Assembly (NCBI GenBank): GCA_964515235.1
Contig: CAZEVO010000044.1
Coordinates: forward strand, 1 to 12,086
Length of the DNA: 12,086 nucleotides
Reading direction: 5' to 3'
From: OPU3-GD-OMZ sp964515235
GTDB taxonomy: Bacteria > Pseudomonadota > Gammaproteobacteria > Methylococcales > Methylomonadaceae
In this document: in pieces, positions 7,053 to 12,086 of the stretch
How the letters are laid out: each line of letters starts with the position of its first letter
Numbering within the stretch: position 1 is the first letter of the stretch
The notes under the pieces: model-generated
Databases searched by the model: none
What the model saw: the letters and a program-made list of their open reading frames with translations, nothing else
Told to the model about the DNA's origin: nothing
Translations under genes and position numbers: made by a program

Positions 7053-8006
7053 TTAACTACGGCTCATGTGTTGTCTGAGTTCTTTAGGAAGTGAGAAAAC
7101 TACTTTTTCTTCAATACCTGCATTTTCTTCTGCGGTATGTCCACCCCAAGCTTGGAGTTGCTTGATCACTTGTTGAACAAGAACTTCGGGGGCTGATGCG
7201 CCTGCTGTGACACCGACAGTATTAATATCAGTAAACCAATTCCGATCTAAATCGGCCGCTGTATCAATTAAGTAAGCTGGTTTTCCAAGTTGTACGGCAA
7301 TTTCTCTTAATCTATTTGAGTTAGAGCTATTGGGTGAGCCAACGACTAAAATCAGATCTGCCTTACTTGCTAAATCAGTGACCGCATCTTGTCGGTTTTG
7401 TGTTGCATAGCAAATATCATCTTTTTTCTGTTCTTGAATAGAGGGGAATTGTTCCTTAAGTGCTTGAACCATGGCATGAGTATCAGTCATAGACAGGGTC
7501 GTTTGTGTTACATAGGCCAAATTTTCAGGATTGTTTAGCTTGAGTGATTTAACATCTTCTGGGGTTTCAACGAGGTAAATGTTGCCATTATCAGTGCATT
7601 TCTCATATTGTCCCATCGTGCCTTCCACTTCAGGGTGGCCTTCGTGACCAATTAAAACGACCTCCTTATCCGCTTTGGCGTGTTTGGCAACTTGAATATG
7701 AACCTTGGTAACAAGTGGGCAAGTTGCATCAAAGATGGTTAAGTTACGTGCTTTGGCTTCTTTTTGAACTTTTTTAGAAACGCCGTGAGCGCTGAAAATG
7801 AGATAGGAGCCTTCAGGGACGTCATTAACATCTTCAATAAAAATAGCTCCTTTGTCTCTCAAGCCTTCAACGACTGTGCGATTGTGAACTACTTCATGAC
7901 GAACGTAGATTGGTGCTCCAAAAGCATCGATAGCATGGTCAACAATGTCTATAGCACGGTCAACGCCGGCGCAGAAGCCACGGGGATTAGCGAGTATTAT
8001 TTGCAT
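7053..8006 (-). CDS. ispH: 4-hydroxy-3-methylbut-2-enyl diphosphate reductase
   Basis: The last enzyme of the MEP pathway: an iron-sulfur enzyme that reduces HMBPP to IPP and DMAPP in the cytoplasm. The start MQIILANPRGFCAGVDRAI is canonical. The three cluster cysteines are Cys12, Cys96 (DATCPLVTKVH) and Cys199 (DICYATQNRQ). Substrate residues are visible as His41 (EVVHN), His74 (FSAHGVS), His124 with Glu126 (GHEGHPEVEGT), Thr168 and the SNSNR segment. At 317 residues it is the usual length and shows no damage. The ATG at 8006 is the only sensible start, although no clear Shine-Dalgarno site precedes it. It follows rraA after 34 bases and is probably in one transcript with it; the common fkpB/slpA partner is absent. 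The bidirectional terminator at 7015-7042 closes it. Confidence 0.97.
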   Translation of the reverse strand: MQIILANPRGFCAGVDRAIDIVDHAIDAFGAPIYVRHEVVHNRTVVEGLRDKGAIFIEDVNDVPEGSYLIFSAHGVSKKVQKEAKARNLTIFDATCPLVTKVHIQVAKHAKADKEVVLIGHEGHPEVEGTMGQYEKCTDNGNIYLVETPEDVKSLKLNNPENLAYVTQTTLSMTDTHAMVQALKEQFPSIQEQKKDDICYATQNRQDAVTDLASKADLILVVGSPNSSNSNRLREIAVQLGKPAYLIDTAADLDRNWFTDINTVGVTAGASAPEVLVQQVIKQLQAWGGHTAEENAGIEEKVVFSLPKELRQHMSRS

Positions 8007-8040
8007 ATTTATTTGATCAGTGGTTGTTATTTTCTATATT

Positions 8041-8526
8041 TTACCCGATTTTTTCGTTAGAAACGACAATGCCGTCAGGGTCTGAAAAAATATAATGGTC
8101 TGGTTTAAAGGATATACCCGCGAAATTAATGACAAGATCCTGAGATCCTGTGCCGTTTTTTTGAGATTTTAAGGGGTGTGTTGCCAATGCCTTAATGCCA
8201 ATTGGGATGAGGTTAATTGGTTCACTATCACGAATACAGCCATTAATAACAATCCCTTGCCAGCCATTTTGATGGGCGATCAATGCTAAATTATCACCGA
8301 GGAGGGCGCAATTTAAGGAGCCTTGGCCATCGATTACCAGAACACGATTGTCGACGGGTTGCTCAAGGGTATTTCTGATCAGTACATTGTCTTCAAGAAC
8401 TTTGAGGGTTGTTATTTGTCCAGCGAAACTACTGTTGCTGCCAAAACTTTTAAAAACAGGTTTAGCAATTTGGAATCCTGGCAATGAACTGTAGGCATCG
8501 CATAAATCAGCGGTGGATAGTGTCAT
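8041..8526 (-). CDS. rraA: RraA family protein (RNase E inhibitor / HMG aldolase-like)
   Basis: In E. coli, RraA binds the C-terminal part of RNase E and dampens mRNA decay. The wider family also includes HMG/CHA aldolases that cleave pyruvate-yielding substrates. At 161 residues this equals E. coli RraA. Conserved blocks are ADLCDAY (6-12), ASFAGQITTLK-like segment (33-42), RVLVIDGQGSLNCALLGD (61-78) and NGCIRDSEPI (95-104). It keeps the complete D-x20-R-D pattern (Asp78, Arg99, Asp100) linked to metal binding and catalysis in the aldolases, whereas, from memory, E. coli RraA has Arg-Gln at that place. So an aldolase or oxaloacetate decarboxylase activity is possible. No Shine-Dalgarno site is evident. 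Upstream of ispH in the same direction. Family is certain; role is open. Confidence 0.9.
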   Translation of the reverse strand: MTLSTADLCDAYSSLPGFQIAKPVFKSFGSNSSFAGQITTLKVLEDNVLIRNTLEQPVDNRVLVIDGQGSLNCALLGDNLALIAHQNGWQGIVINGCIRDSEPINLIPIGIKALATHPLKSQKNGTGSQDLVINFAGISFKPDHYIFSDPDGIVVSNEKIG

Positions 8527-8618
8527 ATTATTTAAGTAAATTAATAGTATTATAACAAGTGATTTTGGTTTTCTAAGGGAAATGAGTCGAGTTATTGCTA
8601 AGGAGGCGAGTGAGCAGT

Positions 8619-8647
8619 TTGACAGCTGGAAATTTTAAGAGCTACAT
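8619..8647 (+). promoter_or_regulatory. Possible promoter for the small membrane protein gene
   Basis: A consensus -35 TTGACA (8619-8624) is present, but the -10 region is poor: TACATG, 18 bases downstream, matches only half of the consensus. It would start transcription about 50 bases before the gene at 8708. Weak evidence. Confidence 0.25.
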
Positions 8648-8707
8648 GTCAGTTGGCTTATTTTACGTTTATTGATGTAACAAATCACAATGAATAGAGG
8701 CGATTAA

Positions 8708-8848
8708 ATGGGAGTATTATTTGTAATTCTAGCTGTGGTCTTAATTGTTGGGAGTGCATTGATTTTATTGCGCAATGCAAAAAGTTCTAAGGTACCTGAT
8801 TCGGTAGAGCCTACGCCTTACGAGGACGATGAAACAGATAGTTGGTGA
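8708..8848 (+). CDS. 46-residue single-pass membrane protein (DUF2897-like)
   Basis: A very short gene of unknown function. The protein begins MGVLFVILAVVLIVGSALIL, one transmembrane helix (residues 2-21), then a basic RNAKSSK, then an acidic tail rich in Pro, Asp and Glu (VPDSVEPTPYEDDETDSW). A GAGG lies seven bases before the ATG, one of the better ribosome sites in the window, which supports it as real. The layout (short helix, LLRNAK-like linker, acidic tail) resembles the DUF2897 small proteins of gammaproteobacteria; that is recall at low confidence. Positive-inside charge suggests an N-out, C-in single helix. It stands alone on +, 181 bases from rraA on the other strand, and ends 15 bases from the convergent dtd stop. 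Confidence 0.65.
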   Translation: MGVLFVILAVVLIVGSALILLRNAKSSKVPDSVEPTPYEDDETDSW

Positions 8849-8870
8849 ATAATAGGGCTATTGTTATTTT
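8848..8870 (+). terminator. Possible weak A/T-rich hairpin between the small protein gene and dtd
   Basis: AATAATA (8848-8854) can pair with TATTGTT (8859-8865) with one G-U pair around the loop GGGC, followed by ATTTTGTT. The stem is nearly all A-T, so termination is doubtful. Confidence 0.3.
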
Positions 8871-9304
8871 GTTCTTAATGTAAAGGTGACCGGGCCGTTA
8901 TTAACTAAGTTAACTTGCATATCGGCTCCAAAAACACCACTCTCAACTATCGGATATTGTTGTTTGGCTATTGTGACTAAATAATTAAACAATTTTTTTC
9001 CAAGTTCAGGTGAAGCAGCTGGCGTGAAACTGGGGCGATTGCCATTGTCAGTGTCTGCAGCAAGCGTGAATTGAGGGACGATTAACAAGCCCCCATTAAT
9101 TTGCTTTAGAGAAAGATTCATTCGGTTTTGTGAGTCAGAAAATACGCGGTAATTTAAGAGTCGTTGGAGTAGTCGCTCAGCATCCGTTTCATTATCTTGT
9201 TTTTCAACAGCAACGAGTGCCAGAACACCATGATGTATTTGACCTATGTTTATATCGTCAACAGTTATAAAAGCTGAGGAAACGCGTTGTATGATTGTAA
9301 TCAT
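8864..9304 (-). CDS. dtd: D-aminoacyl-tRNA deacylase
   Basis: A cytoplasmic proofreading enzyme that removes D-amino acids (and glycine mischarged on tRNA-Ala) from tRNA. The signatures are MITIIQRVSSAFITV at the N-terminus, PQFTLAADT (77-85) forming the active-site region with Thr80, RPSFTPAASPEL (90-101), and the NxGPxT motif NNGPVT (135-140) that makes the Gly-cisPro chiral filter at Gly137-Pro138. Length is 146 residues, as in E. coli. One oddity: residue 77, Ser in the E. coli SQFTL motif, is Pro here, while Gln78 and Thr80 are kept. The ATG at 9304 is the natural start but has no clear ribosome site. It is divergent from the nuclease gene with a short shared upstream region of about 50 bases. 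Assignment is firm. Confidence 0.95.
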   Translation of the reverse strand: MITIIQRVSSAFITVDDINIGQIHHGVLALVAVEKQDNETDAERLLQRLLNYRVFSDSQNRMNLSLKQINGGLLIVPQFTLAADTDNGNRPSFTPAASPELGKKLFNYLVTIAKQQYPIVESGVFGADMQVNLVNNGPVTFTLRTK

Positions 9305-9353
9305 GAAAAGATAGTTTTTTTGAAATGACCTTATTTTGCCGATGATTTATAAC

Positions 9354-10187
9354 ATGTTAAAGAAGCATATAGTACTAAGTAGTTTGATTTTTTTGAGTTT
9401 TTTTTCTCAAAATTTGACAGCGAAAGTTTTTTTCTGGGATGACAATAACGGGAAACGTTTTTATTCAGATCAGCAGCCGAATGGTTTTGTGGCGAAAGAA
9501 ATACTAGAAGTAGAAGATATATTCTACACAGTGACTAAGGTTTATGATGGCGATACCGTACTTTTAGACAACCGATTAAAAGTGCGACTGTTAAATATTA
9601 ATACCCCTGAAATTGAACGATATCCAAAATCTGGAGAAGCTGGTGGGGAAATAGCCCGAAAGGGTTTGAAAAGGTTATTAGCAGGACAAAAAGTACGCCT
9701 TGAAACCGATGTGGAGAGAAAAGACAAATATGGGCGAACACTCGGGCATCTTTTTACAGTATCGGGATTACATCTTAATCTCGAAATGGTGAAGAAGGGG
9801 TGGGCAACGGTGAGTCTTCACCCACCCAATTTAAATTATTCGAAAGCTATGTTGTTAGCACAACAAAAAGCACAATCGGAGCAGATTGCACTTTGGGGGA
9901 TGGTTGAATATCAACCTAAAGTGATTGCCAATGGTTTAGCTAAGAGAAGCCATGGTTGGCAACGATTAATAGGAACAATACGATCCGCCACCATGAAGCG
10001 TAAGTATGTTTATCTGAGCGTTGAGTCGGGTGAATTAATGATCAGAATTCCCCGGTCAAACTTGTCTCTTTTTCCTGATGTAATGACCTACCTTGATAAA
10101 AAGGTAGAAATAAGAGGGTGGGTTTCACATCGGGGGAAGGGGCGGTCTATTTTAATTCGTCACCCCAGTGCCTTGTTAATTCGTTAG
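9354..10187 (+). CDS. Exported thermonuclease with N-terminal DUF4124 segment
   Basis: A probable periplasmic or secreted staphylococcal-nuclease-fold (SNase/TNase) enzyme for DNA or RNA. With the ATG at 9354 (277 residues) the protein starts with a signal peptide (MLKKHIVLSSLIFLSFFS, cut near LTA at about 23). A short DUF4124-like segment follows, KVFFWDDNNGKRFYSDQQP (24-42). The nuclease domain is about 55-185: calcium-site YDGDT with Asp65 and Asp67, Arg78 in KVRLLNINTPE, Glu86, and Arg128 in DKYGRTL, matching the S. aureus catalytic set. The last 90 residues form a further beta-rich region, possibly an OB-like domain. Other starts are ATG 9342 and TTG 9336; I prefer 9354 because it puts the basic residues at the very front of the signal peptide. 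No good ribosome site is visible for any. Confidence 0.88.
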   Translation: MLKKHIVLSSLIFLSFFSQNLTAKVFFWDDNNGKRFYSDQQPNGFVAKEILEVEDIFYTVTKVYDGDTVLLDNRLKVRLLNINTPEIERYPKSGEAGGEIARKGLKRLLAGQKVRLETDVERKDKYGRTLGHLFTVSGLHLNLEMVKKGWATVSLHPPNLNYSKAMLLAQQKAQSEQIALWGMVEYQPKVIANGLAKRSHGWQRLIGTIRSATMKRKYVYLSVESGELMIRIPRSNLSLFPDVMTYLDKKVEIRGWVSHRGKGRSILIRHPSALLIR

Positions 10188-10205
10188 TGTTGATGATTGC
10201 TATTT

Positions 10206-10251
10206 GAACGGTGGACTAAAAAGAAATAGTTGAAAACCGCTCTTCATTTTT
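10206..10251 (+). terminator. Possible terminator after the nuclease gene
   Basis: GAACGGT (10206-10212) can pair with ACCGCTC (10236-10242) with one mismatch and a 23-base loop, followed by TTCATTTTT. A second A/T-rich hairpin, TTCCTT and AAGGAA (10257-10273), has no adjacent T run. Both are weak and neither is well placed to be certain. Confidence 0.25.
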
Positions 10252-10282
10252 AATCATTCCTTTTTATAAGGAAAGCAGTGTT

Positions 10283-10750
10283 TTATTTTAATAAATTCTT
10301 TAAAAATTTTTTCAACACAAATGAGCGGCCAAAGAATTTTTTTTCAATTAGGTTGAGTAACCTGTTTTCTCTTTCTTCAGATTTTTCTTTGAGTTCTGCA
10401 AGTTCTTTTTGTAAGCGAATGATTTGCTGTTGCAAAAAGAGTTCATTATTAGTGCCGTTATGTGTTTGATTATTTGGTTCTTCTTTACCGGTAGGGATGA
10501 CAGTGGCAGTAAAGGCATGAGAGTCAAACTGTGGGCTCACGGGATCTTGAGGGGGCATGAGTGTTGATTGTGAGTGGGCACTGTGAGATTTATCCGTCGG
10601 TTTAATTTGACGGTAACAGGAGCGTGTGGTTTTAGTAATCAGGCGGGTTGCTTTGGCAATAGACATCACTGAAATAATAGTGGCTATAGTCAAGACTTCA
10701 GTGGACTTACCGACGAGTTTAGAAGAGAGTAGAATTTTTTTAAAGGCCAT
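10283..10750 (-). CDS. Unrecognised protein with N-terminal hydrophobic segment and C-terminal coiled coil
   Basis: I do not recognise this 155-residue protein. Visible parts: a basic start (MAFKKILLSSK), one moderately hydrophobic stretch at about 19-38 (VLTIATIISVMSIAKATRLI) that could be a membrane anchor, and a low-complexity polar linker rich in Ser, Thr, Pro, Asn and His (about 50-102). A clear coiled coil follows at about 103-137 (LFLQQQIIRLQKELAEL with leucines in heptad spacing, then charged residues), and then a basic amphipathic tail FVLKKFLKNLLK. The layout is that of a membrane-tethered coiled-coil protein; no enzyme motif is seen. No clear ribosome site precedes the ATG at 10750. 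It converges on the nuclease gene and is divergent from the tRNA-Arg gene. It may be lineage-specific. Coding status rests on length and on the ordered coiled coil. Confidence 0.6.
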   Translation of the reverse strand: MAFKKILLSSKLVGKSTEVLTIATIISVMSIAKATRLITKTTRSCYRQIKPTDKSHSAHSQSTLMPPQDPVSPQFDSHAFTATVIPTGKEEPNNQTHNGTNNELFLQQQIIRLQKELAELKEKSEERENRLLNLIEKKFFGRSFVLKKFLKNLLK

Positions 10751-10831
10751 AGTTATATGAATGATCCTGCGTAGTAATTGTTGATTTTGGTTGAAATATT
10801 AGGCCATTTCTATGATGCAAAAAAATAAATT

Positions 10832-10859
10832 ATGACAAAGTTTATATGATTCTTATCTT
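10832..10859 (+). promoter_or_regulatory. Possible weak promoter upstream of tRNA-Arg
   Basis: ATGACA (10832-10837) and TATCTT (10854-10859) are spaced 16 bases and match five and four of six consensus positions. Its product would run into the tRNA gene. Low confidence. Confidence 0.2.
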
Positions 10860-10916
10860 AATAGGTATACGAGATAGGGTTTAACAATAAAAAAAGGTGG
10901 TTTGTATCGTGAAGGT

Positions 10917-10966
10917 TTATCAATAACGCTGTATTGACAATTTTGTTGTTATAATTATCAATAACG
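10917..10966. repeat. 12-base direct repeat flanking the tRNA-Arg promoter
   Basis: TTATCAATAACG occurs perfectly at 10917-10928 and again at 10955-10966, a 38-base offset. The second copy spans the transcription start region and the first base of the tRNA. It could be a regulatory binding site, a target-site duplication, or chance in A/T-rich DNA. Confidence 0.6.
10947..10955 (+). promoter_or_regulatory. Extended -10 promoter of tRNA-Arg
   Basis: TGTTATAAT is a perfect extended -10 element, placing the transcription start near 10962 and a leader of about four bases. The consensus TTGACA at 10934-10939 lies only 10 bases upstream of the -10, too close to act as its -35; paired with TATCAA at 10956-10961 it would start inside the tRNA. 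The extended -10 explains the promoter best. Confidence 0.7.
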
Positions 10967-11042
10967 TCCCCGTAGCATAACTGGATAATGCAGACCCCTC
11001 CTAAGGGTCAGATTAGAGGTTCGAATCCTCTCGGGGACGCCA
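10966..11042 (+). tRNA. tRNA-Arg(CCU), CCA encoded
   Basis: A complete cloverleaf. The acceptor stem is GTCCCCG with CGGGGAC, the D-arm GCAT/ATGC, and the anticodon arm GACCC/GGGTC with loop CTCCTAA, giving anticodon CCT at 11000-11002 to read AGG arginine codons. The variable loop is AGATT, and the T-arm AGAGG/CCTCT has loop TTCGAAT. The discriminator is G (11039), followed by an encoded CCA (11040-11042). No mismatches are seen in the stems, so it should be functional. Single gene, not in a tRNA cluster. The counterpart in E. coli is argW, which is known as a prophage attachment site. Confidence 0.97.
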
Positions 11043-11702
11043 TGAATATATACAAATGCTATTTTCTAGTATGATTCAGTGGTCAATAATGTTCGTAAAG
11101 GCATGTAGTCTGATGAAGTGCTGAGAACTTGTCTATAGTTGTTTATCCCTGATCACTTTCTTTTGTTGTATCTACTTTTTTTGTGATTGGCTATGTTTCT
11201 ATTTAGATGGCGAGAGTTGGATGGAGGCATGAATAATCAAGATAGACTTAAGAGTAAAAGTCTTATTAAAGCCGTTTGTTTGGGGTGATTGACACAAAAC
11301 AGGTTTTCGCAATAATAGTGCTGAGATTAACCCAACGTTAATGAAAGAATTAGTACTATCAATTTTTTACTAAATTAGATCCGTGTTCTGTTGAACAGGC
11401 TGGAGTTCCTAAACTCACTACTCTGTTTAAAAATGATTTTCATTGCACTTGACGCTATAGCTGATCTTAGGTGGTGGCTGGAATCGGTGATTTAAGAACT
11501 AATAATTAAGCTGCATCCAAAAAATAACCTTTTCAAGTTTCAAAACCTGCTATGACTTGTTTAGAAGAGATAGGGCGATGAAGTTCACCAAGAGAAGGAT
11601 TAATTTGTAAGTAAATACTTATAAAAATGGATGATTATTTCTGGCTTGACGGTGACATTTCAATTCAATAAAATTTTTTCATCGAAAGCAATAATTTTTG
11701 TT
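11043..11702. other. Gene-free interval between tRNA-Arg and the Fis-family gene
   Basis: About 660 bases with no intact gene on either strand and no clear terminator hairpin after the tRNA. It contains short fragments only, each broken by stops: for example a + frame open from 11379 to 11495 that ends DLRWWLESVI, and another + frame ending EQAGVPKLTTLFKNDFHCT near 11450. None of these shows a credible start or family. The stretch holds one good promoter (11289-11316). It may be decayed coding DNA, the long leader of the downstream gene, or an unannotated RNA; the sequence alone does not decide. No insertion-sequence ends or tRNA-end repeat were seen. Confidence 0.6.
11289..11316 (+). promoter_or_regulatory. 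Sigma70-like promoter in the gene-free interval
   Basis: TTGACA (11289-11294), a 16-base spacer and AATAAT (11311-11316) give a strong match (six and five of six). It points right, with a start near 11323. The next intact gene is the Fis-family protein, about 380 bases away, so this could drive a long leader or a separate small RNA. Confidence 0.5.
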
Positions 11703-11990
11703 ATGGAAAAGAATTCTGAACCTTTAGTTGAGCATGTCAAGGTGGCTGTTTCTGATTATTTATTAAAATGTAGTGATCAACAAGATGCCGACCTCTATTC
11801 CATTGTGATGGGTCAAGTTGAAAAAACATTAATTTCAGTCGTATTAGAGGCGTTTGATTACAATCAATCTAGAGTAGCTCGAATATTAGGTCTAAGTCGA
11901 AGCACGCTACGTAAAAAAATCATGGTTTATGCCATAGTGGAAAATGCGGAAAAACAAGAACTAACTGATTATCTGGAGAGGAAAAGCTAA
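11703..11990 (+). CDS. fis: Fis-family DNA-binding protein
   Basis: A small nucleoid-associated DNA-binding protein of the Fis family, which bends DNA and modulates stable-RNA and other promoters. The core matches E. coli Fis throughout: PLVEHVKVAVSDYL (7-20), DADLYSIVMGQVEKTL (28-43) and the C-terminal helix-turn-helix QSRVARILGLSRSTLRKKI (55-73). With the ATG at 11703 it has 95 residues, but a tail of about 19 residues (VENAEKQELTDYLERKS end) follows where E. coli Fis ends soon after the helix. An upstream in-frame ATG at 11631 would add 24 residues including a strand-like LTVTFQF segment, roughly where Fis has its N-terminal beta-arm. Neither start has a ribosome site. dusB, the usual upstream partner, is absent, so this may be a second, paralogous Fis. 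The symbol is provisional. Confidence 0.8.
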   Translation: MEKNSEPLVEHVKVAVSDYLLKCSDQQDADLYSIVMGQVEKTLISVVLEAFDYNQSRVARILGLSRSTLRKKIMVYAIVENAEKQELTDYLERKS

Positions 11991-12086
11991 AGGAATTAGC
12001 GGTTAAGTTGGGCGTATTCCAAGAAAAAATCCGCATTTAGACCTTAATTGTTTAATGACTACATATTTGCAATGTTTAGCATCTGA

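Noticed and set aside
8582..8638. 18-residue frame MSRVIAKEASEQFDSWKF, loosely like some FliH N-termini
   Set aside because: Too short, no properly spaced ribosome site, no flagellar genes nearby, and the next codon is a stop; not reported as a gene or pseudogene.
8600..8675. AAGGAGG followed by a GTG start (21-residue frame)
   Set aside because: The spacing to the GTG is only about three bases, the peptide is very short and resembles nothing; probably chance.
10278..10469. Phe/Ser-rich + strand frame opposite the coiled-coil gene
   Set aside because: Reverse reading of a Lys/Glu-rich coiled coil, which always gives such a Phe/Ser/Leu-rich product.
10934..10939. TTGACA as a classical -35 of tRNA-Arg
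   Set aside because: It is only 10 bases from the perfect -10; with a normal spacer the start would fall inside the tRNA.
11380..11440. Opposite-strand frame SFLNRVVSLGTPACSTEHGS
   Set aside because: Short, bounded by stops, no start, and no secure match to a transposase; treated as noise of the gene-free stretch.
11627..11671. Short frame MDDYFWLDGDISIQ just before the Fis-family gene
   Set aside because: Fourteen codons, no ribosome site, and overlaps the alternative Fis start; a leader peptide cannot be shown.
1..12086. CRISPR arrays, toxin-antitoxin pairs, defence genes, riboswitches
   Set aside because: No regularly spaced repeats, no recognisable toxin or antitoxin, and no conserved riboswitch core were seen anywhere in the window.

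Overview
The window looks like chromosomal DNA of an AT-rich gammaproteobacterium. The genes point that way: YbfF-type esterase, XseA, TusB with TusE/DsrC, Hsp15, RraA, IspH, Dtd and Fis are a typical gammaproteobacterial set. The base composition is low in G+C, and many genes have poor or no Shine-Dalgarno sequence. I cannot name a genus. The TusE/DsrC protein has both cysteines of the DsrC class, so a sulfur-metabolising relative is possible, but no dsrAB or other sulfur-oxidation gene is visible.

Left part (1-3596): an alpha/beta hydrolase and a low-molecular-weight phosphatase/arsenate-reductase-like protein run on +. They meet, tail to tail with a 4-base overlap, a two-gene - strand operon of xseA and an exported M23 peptidase that are joined by an ATGA overlap. 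Middle (3597-8526): tusB overlaps tusE/dsrC on +, and hslR (Hsp15) converges on them. Next on + is a 4-TM DUF6394 protein with a strong ribosome site, then a 2TM-2RCK potassium channel, closed by a clear bidirectional terminator at 7015-7042. On the other side of that terminator rraA-ispH run on -.

Right part (8527-12086): a 46-residue membrane protein (+) converges on dtd (-). Then come an exported DUF4124-nuclease (+), an unrecognised coiled-coil protein (-), and tRNA-Arg(CCU) with an extended -10 promoter and an encoded CCA. A stretch of about 660 bases without an intact gene follows, containing one good sigma70-like promoter. The window closes with a small Fis-family protein that is not in the usual dusB-fis context.

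Most of the window is housekeeping: RNA and translation quality control (tRNA sulfuration, Hsp15, RraA, Dtd), isoprenoid synthesis (IspH), DNA repair (XseA), wall remodelling (M23) and K+ handling. I see no CRISPR array, intact insertion sequence, prophage or defence island. The points most worth a second look are tusB-dsrC without tusC/tusD, the DUF6394/K+-channel pair, the RraA protein with an aldolase-type metal motif, and the tRNA-Arg/gene-free/Fis interval.
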